Below are positions 14,501 through 26,155 of a stretch of 64,000 nt of DNA, one piece after another. The stretch is from Linanthus parryae (Eukaryota > Streptophyta > Magnoliopsida > Ericales > Polemoniaceae), in contig JALGPY010000002.1 of assembly GCA_023055425.1 (NCBI GenBank), positions 141,357,927 through 141,421,926 on the forward strand, in the 5' to 3' direction. Made by a program: the position numbers and the translations under genes. Below the pieces are notes generated by a model that worked only from the letters and a program-made list of their open reading frames with translations, was not told the DNA's origin and did not search any database. Positions within the stretch are counted from its first letter, which is position 1. Each line of letters begins with the position of its first letter.

Positions 14501-15547
14501 CAGAGATAGCTCGCAAACTTCTATGGCCAACGCAGCAACCTTTGCTCCATTCCCAACGCGCAGATCTACCTCCCCTTTAGCCAATCTTTTACTTCTCTTT
14601 AGATCCTGCATATTTCGACAAATATGAGATCCACATCCAGTATCTAATACCCATGATGTAGAGACAGTTAAATTGACATCTACAACAAAAATACCTGGTG
14701 GTGGTGGAATCACTATTCCAAGCCTCTTGTCCTCCAGATACTTTGGGCAGTTCCTCCTCCAGTGTCCAGGTTGACTACAGTAGTGACATTCACCCTTAGT
14801 CACGACCTTGGCAATCCCACCAACAGGCTTAAGGGCTTGTTTCTTGGACTTGGCAACTGACTTGCCTTTGCCCTTGGAGGAAGAGGCAAACTTTTTACCC
14901 TTTCCTTTATGCACCATCATTATGGCTTTGCCCTTACCCTTGTTGATGCTCTGTTCAGCCGTCCTCAACATGTTGAGCAAATCTGGCAGTGGTTTAACGA
15001 TCTCGTTCATGTTATAGTTCATAATGAACTGTCGATAACTCTCGGGCAACGATTGCAACACGAGATCGGTTGCCAACTCTTGGCCGACCGGGAACCCAAG
15101 CCGGGCGAGATTCTCCAAGTACCCGATCATTCGGAGTACATGGGGTCCTACCGGGTTCCCTTCTGCCAGATGACATTTGAACAGTGCCTTTGAGACCTCA
15201 TACCTCTCTACCCTCGCCTGCTCTTGGAAGAGCTGCTTTAGATGTTCGATCATATCGACAGCATTCATGTTCTCATGTTGCTTCTGAAGCTCAGAGGTCA
15301 TGGTGCAAAGCATTAGGCAGGCCGCATCATTAGCGTCATCAACACGCTTTTGATACGCCTTTAAGGCAGCAGGTGTCTGATTCTCTGGACCTTCTGGAAC
15401 TTGCTCCTCTATTGCGTACAGCTTCTTTTCTTGCTTGAGAACAATTCTCAAGTTTCTGTACCAATCGAGAAAGTTGGTTCCTGAGAGCTTGTCCTTCTCA
15501 AGGACAGATCGTAGGGAATGTTGTGAACTCGATGAGTTGTTTGCCAT
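11597..15547 (-). CDS. Intact Angela-type Copia gag-pol polyprotein (1316 aa)
   Basis: This polyprotein supplies the capsid, protease, integrase and reverse transcriptase/RNase H for retrotransposition in cytoplasmic virus-like particles and nuclear integration. I chose the Met at 15547 (MANNSSSS) over an upstream in-frame Met at 15577. Visible landmarks (residues counted from 15547): Copia-type gag about 10-220; a CX2CX4HX4C zinc knuckle 254-267; protease DTG 302-304; the GAG-pre-integrase zinc site with H437, H442, C468 and C471; integrase D498, D561 and E597 with exact DD35E spacing; a reverse transcriptase Asp at 903 and YVDD at 988-991; RNase H D1161, E1204 and D1240. There are no internal stops, so the copy is potentially autonomous. 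It shares one frame for gag and pol, as is usual in Copia. Confidence 0.95.
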   Translation of the reverse strand: MANNSSSSQHSLRSVLEKDKLSGTNFLDWYRNLRIVLKQEKKLYAIEEQVPEGPENQTPAALKAYQKRVDDANDAACLMLCTMTSELQKQHENMNAVDMIEHLKQLFQEQARVERYEVSKALFKCHLAEGNPVGPHVLRMIGYLENLARLGFPVGQELATDLVLQSLPESYRQFIMNYNMNEIVKPLPDLLNMLRTAEQSINKGKGKAIMMVHKGKGKKFASSSKGKGKSVAKSKKQALKPVGGIAKVVTKGECHYCSQPGHWRRNCPKYLEDKRLGIVIPPPPGIFVVDVNLTVSTSWVLDTGCGSHICRNMQDLKRSKRLAKGEVDLRVGNGAKVAALAIEVCELSLPSGLVLELNNCYFVPAMSRNIISISCLDKEGFIISIKNNCCSFYLNNIHYFSAQLFNGLYVLDLSNPVYNINTKRIKINDLNPAYLWHCRLGHINEKRVSRLHKDGLLDSFDFESYETCEACLLGKMTKSPFNKKGERTSEQLALIHTDVCGPFATPARGGYVYFITFTDDYSRYGFVYLMRAKSESFEVFKEFKNEVEKQLGKSIKALRSDRGGEYLSQEFDDYLRECGIVSQLTPPGTPQWNGVSERRNRTLLDMVRSMMCQTDLPLSFWGYALLSAAFTINRVPSKSVMKTPYEMWSGRRPTLSFMRIWGCDVYVKRLQSDKLGPKSDKCKFVGYPKETKGYYFYNPTENKVFVARTGVFLEREFVSKEASGRNVELEEVQEPQITEPIMEHEQESQAVVDPPVQVTQELRRSSRVRQEPERYGLLVTDSGDTMLIDDEPTTYEEAMNGPDSQKWLEAMRSEMESMYTNKVWTLVEPPDGARPIGCKWVFKKKIDMDGNVITYKGRLVAKGFRQIHGIDYDETFSPVAMTKSIRILLAIAAYYDYEIWQMDVKTAFLYGNLLEDVYMIQPEGFEDPKQANKVCKLQRSIYGLKQASRSWNRRFDEVVKEFGFIRNEDESCVYKKVSGSSVAFLVLYVDDILLIGNDIPMLQSVKDWLGKCFSMKDLGEAAYILGIKIYRDRSKRLLGLSQSTYIDKVLKRFNMQDSKKGFLPMSHGITLSKSGCPSNEIEKERMSRIPYASAIGSIMYAMLCTRPDVSYALSMTSRYQSNPGESHWIAVKNILKYLRRTKDAFLMFGGEEELRVRGYTDASFQTDRDDFRSQSGYVFCLNGAAVSWKSSKQETVADSTTEAEYIAANGAAKEAVWIRKFVSELGVVPSIADPVELFCDNTGAIAQSKEPRSHQKSKHVLRKFHLIRDIIDRGDVRICKIPTDDNLSDPLTKPLTQWKHEGHTRSMGIRDAPDWL

Positions 15548-17219
15548 TTGGAATTCTTCAAAAAGGAAAATACGCAAGTTTTAGTATTTGTGAATTTTTG
15601 ACTATATTTAATAATGGCTAGTTTATTAAATATAGCTCCCACTATTTTTCTACGGATTAATAACCCTCAAGATATTAATGCGGAAAATATCCTTATATTT
15701 TCTAGTGGGCCAAGATCCATCTTTTTCATCTCCTTATGAGCTTGCTTTGGCAAGTCACCCATAATTCGATTACTTCTTAGGTAGGAACGATTCCAATTGC
15801 ATCCCATATGCAACTCTTGGTTCAATTGGGAAAATAACTACTTATTTATCCATCCATATGGATAATCCCAATTGATTGCCTCTAGGTTTCTTAATCAAAT
15901 TAATAGCCTAGTTGTGTTCAACCTCTTATCTAAACAATTGCACATTGTTACGTGCCATCGCATTCCATCATTATGAACCAAGTCGCCATGCTTTGGCACG
16001 CACGAACTTGATAAATAATGATGATAATGAGTGTTTAAATAACGAGAAGGCAAGAACACAATATTTTAAAATTTGAGGGATTTTCAATTCAATTTTAATT
16101 ATTTTGTTGATCAATATCAACTAATCTATCTATTTGAGTTTGGGCACAACTCCAAATAATAGATCCGGGTTGTCTAATTATCTTATTATCCTAATTGCAT
16201 GCATCATCCATACACCAACCACACAAATAATAAGACAATAAATAAACAACCACAAAACAGAAATTAAACGTGATGTGGATATGGCCTTTTCTAGACTAAG
16301 ATAATTCCAAGCCAATGGAATTATCTATGAACCCTAAACAAACATATCTCCATGCGTCTTGATCTTTTGGTCCATCCTTCATAGTCATGTGGTGTGCTCC
16401 ATGCTCCATGCTCCATCTTTTGTGGCTTCTTTGGCTTTGGGCTTCTTTTCTCCAATCTTGGCTAACAATCTACTTTATCTAGCACTAGCTAATATCTATA
16501 CTAAATAAAATAAATCTCACAAGTTGAGAAAAAAAATGGCACGCAGGCCATAAAACCCTAATTAATTATTACAATTAATTGATCAGCTCGCAGGCCGTAA
16601 AACCAAAGCACAAAATTAAACATCCACATCAAACCACATCCTAAGGCCATATCCAATCACCATGCGATTTGCACATAAACAGTTAAAATCCAATTTTAAC
16701 GCGCTTGGTCAATTTTAATTGATTTTAGGATTTCTAGGGTTAAAACGGTCCATGGGCCCAACAATCCAATTGCCCGGGCCCAGATAAGTGAACCATAAAG
16801 CCCTAGGGCCGGCCCGGCCCAAAACCCGCAAGCTAGGCCCGCGGGTTAGGGCCGCCCGGCCCCTTAGGGCGCCAAGCTTGGGCGGCAAGCAAGGGGGGCG
16901 GTCCCCTAGGGGGCCGAACCTCCTTGTGGAGGTTGTTTCCAAAACAACCTCCTTGCTTGGAGCCCAAGTTTGGTTGTTTCCTTGTTGTGGGAGAACTCCT
17001 TCTTCCCCAAGGATGCCCAAACCCTAGATCTAAGATCCTAAAATTTCTCAAACTCACCAATTCATGCATCCAATGCAATAATTGGGTCTTGTTATGATTA
17101 ATTCTTTGACAAATTGCATCCAATGCTTGATTTGTCTTGTTTTACGCGATAAACAACAAATTAAGGTGTAAAACAACAAGAATGTAACACATAAACTACG
17201 TTTATGCTCTATGACCTGT
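15548..17219 (-). other. 5' untranslated leader of left Angela copy
   Basis: This non-coding leader lies between the primer site and gag. The GC-rich, proline-codon-rich stretch at 16740-17030 gives spurious frames on both strands. No gene is supported. The copy at 22628-24228 is nearly identical apart from the 74-bp deletion next to gag. Confidence 0.75.
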
Positions 17220-17232
17220 GGCTCTGATACCA
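17220..17232 (-). other. Primer-binding site, left Angela copy
   Basis: TGGTATCAGAGCC on the - strand, one base from LTR 2, matches the 3' end of plant initiator tRNA-Met. Confidence 0.9.
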
Positions 17233-17233
17233 C

Positions 17234-18665
17234 TGTAGGGTTTTGATTCATGGATCGCGCAAACGGAAGCATAATCAAACAAACAACCATGCAAAACCCT
17301 CCAAGGATCACAAGTCTAGATGCATAACGATAGTGAAGACAAGAAATCATAAACACACCTTTGGGTTCTCCTTGATGACTTAAAACGCAAATAGTGTCAC
17401 GTTCTCTATAGTTGATCCACGCCTAGAGTTGTTTCTAGATCTCCAATCACCTTGGTGCTAGCCCGGATTGAAAGGAGGGTGAAGGAATCACGCAAAACGA
17501 GACACCAAAAGGGGCTCGGCCCTTTGTGGCGTCGGGGACAAGGGGGCGGCGGCAAAGGGGGCGGCGTCCCTCTTTGTGGCTTGCTCTCTCTCTCCTTTGT
17601 TCTCTCCTACTCTTGTTATGTTCTCTCTAGAGCATAATGTGTGTAGGGAAGGAAGGAGGAGGGTCCTTTATATAGTCCAACAACCTTTTGTTAACTACCT
17701 AAAGGACTTATTCTAGTCCTACTAGAATTCAATTTAGTCCCTTCCTTGCAAATTAGTCCCTACTAAGTTTGCAAGGGTTTGCAAAGTGATCCTTCTAATT
17801 AATTAATCCAATTAATTAATTCCACAATCTAGTACAACTCTATATAGCGTGTGACCCCATAGGTTCTATCTAGTTGGTAGCAACTCTTTTGCTAATATGG
17901 AGCGGTTTCTAGCAAAACATCCATTCTAGCCAACTAATAGAATAGTCATCTAGACAACCTTGTACAAGTAATTGTCTCATCCCTTTGCCTCCATATCCGG
18001 ATTGGACACGAGACATACAAGTCACACTCATATATCCAATCCCTAGTTTCTCGATCCATGGAATAGCCTTATTCGTGCAAATAACATCAATATCCCATAT
18101 ATTGATTTATTTGAGTCTGGCCAGACATTCTATAAGCACTACCCTCGAGTGGCCTTGGATATTTGCTCCCGTTATGTGGGAGGGGAAAATCCTCTCTACG
18201 TCCACTACGATCTCTAAGCTTGCTTCTCATTGTATCCAGTACACGCCTTTATAACTACCCAGTTACGGTGTAGCGTTTAACGCTACCAAGATCACAATGA
18301 TCCACAACTAGAATATCTAGTGACTTCAAGTCTAAGGATGACAATACCATTGTACCCGAGAAGCACTTGTGACTCAACATAACGTGTATGTAGCCTTCTC
18401 GGTGATGGGTCAATCCAGTGCAACATTCCGTAATGCACACCTATGTGTTGGATCGTGATATCTCCATATCAATCCAACCTCATACTAGTCTATAGATGAT
18501 TGTCCCATTTAATCATTATACTCGACTAGGGATATTTAAGATAAACAACACGATTGTAAATCTAAGGACTTCATTATATTAAATATCCAATAAATAATAA
18601 ATGAATTTCTAGCCAATTACAAATTTATACTAAATTAGATTGCCTCTAGGGCATCTATTCCAACA
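17234..18665 (-). repeat. Angela LTR 2 (middle LTR)
   Basis: This 1432-bp LTR is flanked by a primer site on its left and a polypurine tract on its right, so it serves both internal regions. By eye it has four private bases (17382 A, 18030 A, 18186 A, 18626 T) compared with LTR 1 and LTR 3. Confidence 0.93.
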
Positions 18666-18679
18666 GTCTCCCACTTGCA

Positions 18680-21600
18680 CTAGAGCCAATCTGGCGCATC
18701 TCGTATGCCCATACTCCTAGTGTGCCCTTCATGCTTCCACTGCGTGAGAGGCTTTGTAAGCGGGTCTGACAGATTATCATCTGTAGGAATCTTGCATATC
18801 CGAACGTCTCCTCTATCGATAATATCTCGAATCAGATGAAACTTCCTGAGCACGTGCTTGGACTTCTGGTGCGATCTTGGTTCCTTTGATTGCGCGATCG
18901 CCCCAGTGTTGTCACAGAACAACTCCACTGGATCCGCAATGCTAGGGACCACACCAAGTTCAGAAACAAACTTTCTGATCCAAACAGCCTCCTTTGCTGC
19001 GCCATTTGCAGCAATGTACTCAGCCTCTGTTGTAGAATCAGCTACCGTCTCTTGCTTGGAACTCTTCCAGCTCACCGCTGCTCCATTCAGGCAAAACACA
19101 TATCCCGACTGTGATCTAAAGTCATCTCTATCGGTTTGGAAGCTTGCATCAGTGTAACCCCTTACACGCAACTCTTCCTCACCGCCAAACATCAAGAAAG
19201 CATCCTTAGTTCTTCTCAAGTACTTTAGGATGTTCTTGACAGCAATCCAGTGACTCTCACCCGGATTGGATTGGTATCTGCTTGTCATACTCAAGGCATA
19301 TGACACATCTGGTCTAGTACATAACATGGCGTACATGATGGACCCTATGGCCGAGGCATAGGGAATCCTACTCATGCGTTCCTTCTCAATCTCATTGGAA
19401 GGACAACCACTCTTCGAAAGAGTGATTCCATGTGACATGGGCAAGAATCCCTTCTTGGAATCTTGCATGTTGAACCGTTTCAACACCTTGTCAATATATG
19501 TACTTTGGCTTAGGCCTAGCAACCTCTTAGATCTATCTCTATAGATCTTTATACCGAGTATATAGGCTGCTTCCCCTAAGTCCTTCATTGAGAAACACTT
19601 TCCTAGCCAATCTTTCACAGATTGCAGCATGGGAATGTCGTTTCCAATGAGTAGTATGTCATCCACATACAAGACCAGAAAAGCTACAGAGCTCCCACTA
19701 ACCTTCTTGTAGACACAAGACTCATCTTCGTTTCTGATGAAGCCAAACTCTTTGACTACTTCATCAAAACGTCGATTCCAACTCCTAGAAGCTTGCTTCA
19801 ATCCATAAATGGATCGTTGTAGCTTACAGACTTTGTTGGCTTGCTTTGGATCCTCAAAACCCTCCGGCTGTATCATATACACGTCCTCGAGGAGATTCCC
19901 ATAAAGGAATGCTGTTTTGACATCCATCTGCCAAATCTCATAGTCGTAGTATGCTGCAATCGCAAGTAGGATTCGGATGGATTTGGTCATTGCAACTGGT
20001 GAAAAGGTTTCATCATAGTCAATACCATGAATCTGTCTGAATCCTTTAGCCACCAATCGGCCCTTATAGGTAATCACATTACCATCCATGTCGATCTTCT
20101 TCTTGAAGACCCACTTGCACCCTATGGGTCGCGCCCCATCAGGTGGTTCCACCAAAGTCCATACTTTGTTGGTATACATGGATTCCATCTCGGATCTCAT
20201 GGCTTCAAGCCACTTCTGCGAGTCTGGGCCATTCATGGCCTCCTCATAGGTAGTAGGCTCATCATCTATGAGCATCGTGTCACCGGAATCAGTTACGAGA
20301 AGTCCGTACCTCTCGGGTTCCTGGCGCACTCTACTAGATCTACGAAGCTCTTGTGTTACCTGAACAGGTGGATCCACAACTGCTTGTGATTCCTGTTCAT
20401 GTTCCATAATCGGTTCAGTAATTTGTGGTTCTTGAACTTCTTCAAGTTCTACATTCCTCCCACTTGCTTCTTTAGAGACAAACTCTCTTTCCAGAAACAC
20501 GCCGGTCCGAGCAACAAACACTTTGTTCTCGGTTGGATTGTAGAAATAGTATCCCTTAGTTTCCTTAGGGTACCCCACAAATTTACACTTATCCGATTTA
20601 GGCCCTAGCTTGTCTGATTGTAAACGTTTTACATAGACATCGCAGCCCCAAATCCTCATGAACGACAGTGTGGGACGCCTCCCACTCCACATCTCATATG
20701 GTGTCTTCATGACTGATTTAGATGGAACACGGTTAATGGTAAAAGCTGCACTTAATAGAGCGTAGCCCCAAAATGATAATGGAAGATCGGTTTGACACAT
20801 CATAGACCGAACCATATCCAATAGGGTTCGATTTCTCCTCTCGGACACGCCATTCCATTGTGGCGTTCCGGGTGGAGTGAGTTGGGACACGATCCCACAC
20901 TCTCTAAGATAGTCGTCAAACTCTTGGCTTAAGTATTCTCCTCCACGATCCGATCGTAGAGCCTTGATACTTTTGCCAAGTTGCTTTTCTACTTCATTCT
21001 TGAATTCTTTGAACACTTCAAAGGATTCGGATTTTGCCCTCATAAGGTACACAAATCCATATCTACTGTAATCATCAGTAAACGTAATGAAGTAGACATA
21101 ACCACCCCTGGCAGGCGTGGCAAATGGCCCACATACATCGGTATGTATGAGCGCCAATTGCTCACTAGTCCTCTCACCTTTCTTATTGAAAGGGGACTTT
21201 GTCATTTTTCCCAATAAACAAGCCTCACATGTCTCATATGATTCAAAATCAAATGAGTCTAGTAATCCATCCTTATGGAGTCTAGATACACGTTTCTCAT
21301 TTATGTGGCCTAAACGACAATGCCATAAATAAGCAGGATTTAAATCATTTATTTTAATCCGCTTGGTATTAATGTTGTAGACAGGATTACTTAGATCAAG
21401 GACATAAAGTCCATTAAATAATTGCGCACTAAAATAGTGAATATTATTCAAATAAAAGGAACAACAATTGTTCTTTATTGAAATAATAAAACCTTCCTTG
21501 TCCAAACAAGAAATAGAAATAATGTTTCTGCTCATAGCAGGCACAAAATAGCAATTATTTAATTCTAAAACTAATCCTGAAGGCAGAGATAGCTCGCAAA

Positions 21601-22627
21601 CGCCTATGGCCAACGCAGCAACCTTTGCTCCATTCCCAACGCGCAGATCTACCTCCCCTTTAGCCAATCTTTTACTTCTCTTTAGATCCTGCATATTTCG
21701 ACAAATATGAGATCCACATCCAGTATCTAATACCCATGATGTAGAGACAGTTAAATTGACATCTACAACAAAAATACCTGGTGGTGGTGGAATCACTATT
21801 CCAAGCCTCTTGTCCTCCAGATACTTTGGGCAGTTCCTCCTCCAGTGTCCAGGTTGACTACAGTAGTGACATTCACCCTTAGTCACGACCTTGGCAATCC
21901 CACCAACAGGCTTAAGGGCTTGTTTCTTGGACTTGGCAACTGACTTGCCTTTGCCCTTGGAGGAAGAGGCAAACTTTTTACCCTTTCCTTTATGCACCAT
22001 CATTATGGCTTTGCCCTTACCCTTGTTGATGCTCTGTTCAGCCGTCCTCAACATGTTGAGCAAATCTGGCAGTGGTTTAACGATCTCGTTCATGTTATAG
22101 TTCATAATGAACTGTCCATAACTCTCGGGCAACGATTGCAACACGAGATCGGTTGCCAACTCTTGGCCGACCGGGAACCCAAGCCGGGCGAGATTCTCCA
22201 AGTACCCGATCATTCGGAGTACATGGGGTCCTACCGGGTTCCCTTCTGCCAGATGACATTTGAACAGTGCCTTTGAGACCTCATACCTCTCTACCCTCGC
22301 CTGCTCTTGGAAGAGCTGCTTTAGATGTTCGATCATATCGACAGCATTCATGTTCTCATGTTGCTTCTGAAGCTCAGAGGTCATGGTGCAAAGCATTAGG
22401 CAGGCCGCATCATTAGCGTCATCAACACGCTTTTGATACGCCTTTAAGGCAGCAGGTGTCTGGTTCTCTGGACCTTATGGAACTTGCTCCTCTATTGCGT
22501 ACAGCTTCTTTTCTTGCTTGAGAACAATTCTCAAGTTTCTGTACCAATCGAGAAAGTTGGTTCCTGAGAGCTTGTCCTTCTCAAGGACAGATCGTAGGGA
22601 ATGTTGTGAACTCGATGAGTTGTTTGC
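18680..22627 (-). pseudogene. Broken Angela gag-pol, right copy
   Basis: This copy is nearly identical to the intact one but cannot be translated from its own start. The gag ATG is gone because the segment equivalent to 15545-15618 is deleted between two GC dinucleotides (junction at 22627/22628). A C-to-A change at 22477 turns a Glu codon into TAA early in gag. Downstream, 1238 codons remain open from the Met at 22396, with the zinc knuckle, protease, DD35E integrase, YVDD reverse transcriptase and RNase H motifs all intact. Two missense changes are seen relative to the left copy (an Arg to Gly in gag near 22119 and a Glu to Gly near 21602). Confidence 0.92.
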
Positions 22628-24228
22628 TAGTTTATTAAATATAGCTCCCACTATTTTTCTACGGATTAATAACCCTCAAGATATTAATGCGGAAAATATC
22701 CTTATATTTTCTAGTGGGCCAAGATCCATCTTTTTCATCTCCTTATGAGCTTGCTTTGGCAAGTCACCCATAATTCGATTACTTCTTAGGTAGGAACGAT
22801 TCCAATTGCATCCCATATGCAACTCTTGGTTCAATTGGGCAAATAACTACTTATTTATCCATCCATATGGATAATCCCAATTGATTGCCTCTAGGTTTCT
22901 TAATCAAATTAATAGCCTAGTTGTGTTCAACCTCTTATCTAAACAATTGCACATTGTTACGTGCCATCGCATTCCATCATTATGAACCAAGTCGCCATGC
23001 TTTGGCACGCACGAACTTGATAAATAATGATGATAATGAGTGTTTAAATAACGAGAAGGCAAGAACACAATATTTTAAAATTTGAGGGATTTTCAATTCA
23101 ATTTTAATTATTTTGTTGATCAATATCAACTAATCTATCTATTTGAGTTTGGGCACAACTCCAAATAATAGATCCGGGTTGTCTAATTATCTTATTATCC
23201 TAATTGCATGCATCATCCATACACCAACCACACAAATAATAAGACAATAAATAAACAACCACAAAACAGAAATTAAACGTGATGTGGATATGGCCTTTTC
23301 TAGACTAAGATAATTCCAAGCCAATGGAATTATCTATGAACCCTAAACAAACATATCTCCATGCGTCTTGATCTTTTGGTCCATCCTTCATAGTCATGTG
23401 GTGTGCTCCATGCTCCATGCTCCATCTTTTGTGGCTTCTTTGGCTTTGGGCTTCTTTTCTCCAATCTTGGCTAACAATCTACTTTATCTAGCACTAGCTA
23501 ATATCTATACTAAATAAAATAAATCTCACAAGTTGAGAAAAAAAATGGCACGCAGGCCATAAAACCCTAATTAATTATTACAATTAATTGATCAGCTCGC
23601 AGGCCGTAAAACCAAAGCACAAAATTAAACATCCACATCAAACCACATCCTAAGGCCATATCCAATCACCATGCGATTTGCACATAAACAGTTAAAATCC
23701 AATTTTAACGCGCTTGGTCAATTTTAATTGATTTTAGGATTTCTAGGGTTAAAACGGTCCATGGGCCCAACAATCCAATTGCCCGGGCCCAGATAAGTGA
23801 ACCATAAAGCCCTAGGGCCGGCCCGGCCCAAAACCCGCAAGCTAGGCCCGTGGGTTAGGGCCGCCCGGCCCCTTAGGGCGCCAAGCTTGGGCGGCAAGCA
23901 AGGGGGGCGGTCCCCTAGGGGGCCGAACCTCCTTGTGGAGGTTGTTTCCAAAACAACCTCCTTGCTTGGAGCCCAAGTTTGGTTGTTTCCTTGTTGTGGG
24001 AGAACTCCTTCTTCCCCAAGGATGCCCAAACCCTAGATCTAAGATCCTAAAATTTCTCAAACTCACCAATTCATGCATCCAATGCAATAATTGGGTCTTG
24101 TTATGATTAATTCTTTGACAAATTGCATCCAATGCTTGATTTGTCTTGTTTTACGCGATAAACAACAAATTAAGGTGTAAAACAACAAGAATGTAACACA
24201 TAAACTACGTTTATGCTCTATGACCTGT
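22628..24228 (-). other. 5' untranslated leader of right Angela copy
   Basis: This non-coding leader is equivalent to 15619-17219. By eye it differs by single bases, for example near 22840 and 23850. No gene is supported. Confidence 0.75.
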
Positions 24229-24241
24229 GGCTCTGATACCA
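24229..24241 (-). other. Primer-binding site, right Angela copy
   Basis: TGGTATCAGAGCC on the - strand, complementary to the initiator tRNA-Met 3' end, one base from LTR 3. Confidence 0.9.
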
Positions 24242-24242
24242 C

Positions 24243-25674
24243 TGTAGGGTTTTGATTCATGGATCGCGCAAACGGAAGCATAATCAAACAAACAACCATG
24301 CAAAACCCTCCAAGGATCACAAGTCTAGATGCATAACGATAGTGAAGACAAGAAATCATAAACACACCTTTGGGTTCTCCTTGATGACTTCAAACGCAAA
24401 TAGTGTCACGTTCTCTATAGTTGATCCACGCCTAGAGTTGTTTCTAGATCTCCAATCACCTTGGTGCTAGCCCGGATTGAAAGGAGGGTGAAGGAATCAC
24501 GCAAAACGAGACACCAAAAGGGGCTCGGCCCTTTGTGGCGTCGGGGACAAGGGGGCGGCGGCAAAGGGGGCGGCGTCCCTCTTTGTGGCTTGCTCTCTCT
24601 CTCCTTTGTTCTCTCCTACTCTTGTTATGTTCTCTCTAGAGCATAATGTGTGTAGGGAAGGAAGGAGGAGGGTCCTTTATATAGTCCAACAACCTTTTGT
24701 TAACTACCTAAAGGACTTATTCTAGTCCTACTAGAATTCAATTTAGTCCCTTCCTTGCAAATTAGTCCCTACTAAGTTTGCAAGGGTTTGCAAAGTGATC
24801 CTTCTAATTAATTAATCCAATTAATTAATTCCACAATCTAGTACAACTCTATATAGCGTGTGACCCCATAGGTTCTATCTAGTTGGTAGCAACTCTTTTG
24901 CTAATATGGAGCGGTTTCTAGCAAAACATCCATTCTAGCCAACTAATAGAATAGTCATCTAGACAACCTTGTACAAGTAATTGTCTCATCCCTTTGCCTC
25001 CATATCCGGATTGGACACGAGACATACAAGTCACACTCGTATATCCAATCCCTAGTTTCTCGATCCATGGAATAGCCTTATTCGTGCAAATAACATCAAT
25101 ATCCCATATATTGATTTATTTGAGTCTGGCCAGACATTCTATAAGCACTACCCTCGAGTGGCCTTGGATATTTTCTCCCGTTATGTGGGAGGGGCAAATC
25201 CTCTCTACGTCCACTACGATCTCTAAGCTTGCTTCTCATTGTATCCAGTACACGCCTTTATAACTACCCAGTTACGGTGTAGCGTTTAACGCTACCAAGA
25301 TCACAATGATCCACAACTAGAATATCTAGTGACTTCAAGTCTAAGGATGACAATACCATTGTACCCGAGAAGCACTTGTGACTCAACATAACGTGTATGT
25401 AGCCTTCTCGGTGATGGGTCAATCCAGTGCAACATTCCGTAATGCACACCTATGTGTTGGATCGTGATATCTCCATATCAATCCAACCTCATACTAGTCT
25501 ATAGATGATTGTCCCATTTAATCATTATACTCGACTAGGGATATTTAAGATAAACAACACGATTGTAAATCTAAGGACTTCATTATATTAAATATCCAAT
25601 AAATAATAAATGAATTTCTAGCCAATTACAAATTCATACTAAATTAGATTGCCTCTAGGGCATCTATTCCAACA
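24243..25674 (-). repeat. Angela LTR 3 (5'-most LTR of the array)
   Basis: This 1432-bp LTR differs from LTR 1 at one base that I could find (25174, T instead of G). It is the outermost promoter-bearing LTR for - strand transcription, with a TATATAAAGG box near 24675-24684. Confidence 0.93.
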
Positions 25675-25679
25675 CATGT
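25675..25679. repeat. Target-site duplication CATGT, right copy
   Basis: It matches 10146-10150 and closes the array. Confidence 0.9.
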
Positions 25680-26155
25680 ACTGCCACGTCATCCTCCATG
25701 TCGACGCTCGTGTACCGCGTTAGGTGACACATTAGCCCTAGCTGACGTCATCTGCCACGCCAGCCATGTAACCAACCTTGGCGCATGTGGCGCGTGTTGA
25801 TGCCTCGTCTGTCGGCGTGTGTTTACGTTGGTTTGTTCTAAATGAGGTTTTTGCTGTTCGTCTCAGTTTTTCGTGCTTATCTCAACTATGCATTCAAAAT
25901 TACGAATTAACAACTATGTAAACACGTGTATTATTTTACAGATAGATCTATACCGCGCAATTTAAGTAGATTAGTTTTTGACTAATAACTTTATACTCGA
26001 TTGCCAAAAAATACAAATCTTATATTTTTGGCCGTAGCAAAAAGATCTATGCACATGAATAAGATTCGTATACAAAAACTAAGGCACAAAAAATAAGAGG
26101 TACATGTCTTCACACAAAACGAGACATGAACAGCCACTATAGGCTATGATACCAA
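25680..26155 (-). mobile_element. Right fragment of older Copia-like leader with primer site
   Basis: This continues the sequence left of 10146. Next to the LTR start at 26156, the - strand reads TGGTATCATAGCC (26142-26154), one base different from the initiator-tRNA-Met primer site of the Angela copies. This is the main evidence that the host of the triple-LTR array was itself a Copia-type leader. Confidence 0.5.

Larger units (their letters stand above)
10151..25674 (-). mobile_element. Triple-LTR tandem Angela (Ty1/Copia) array
   Basis: The order is LTR-internal-LTR-internal-LTR, read right to left on the - strand, 15,524 bp in all. The three LTRs are each exactly 1432 bp. The two internal regions are 5651 and 5577 bp, a difference fully explained by one 74-bp deletion. 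The unit is flanked by a perfect CATGT duplication. On the - strand each LTR begins TGTTGGAATAGATGCCCTAG, which resembles Angela/BARE/WIS LTR starts. Near-identical copies show recent origin. Confidence 0.93.

Noticed and set aside
11775..15193. Many + strand frames opposite gag-pol
   Set aside because: They are antisense shadows of the intact polyprotein and repeat in the second copy.
16715..17123. Overlapping Pro/Gly-rich frames on both strands in the Angela leader (repeated at 23724-24132)
   Set aside because: They arise from GC-rich noncoding leader sequence, overlap each other and have no recognised domain.
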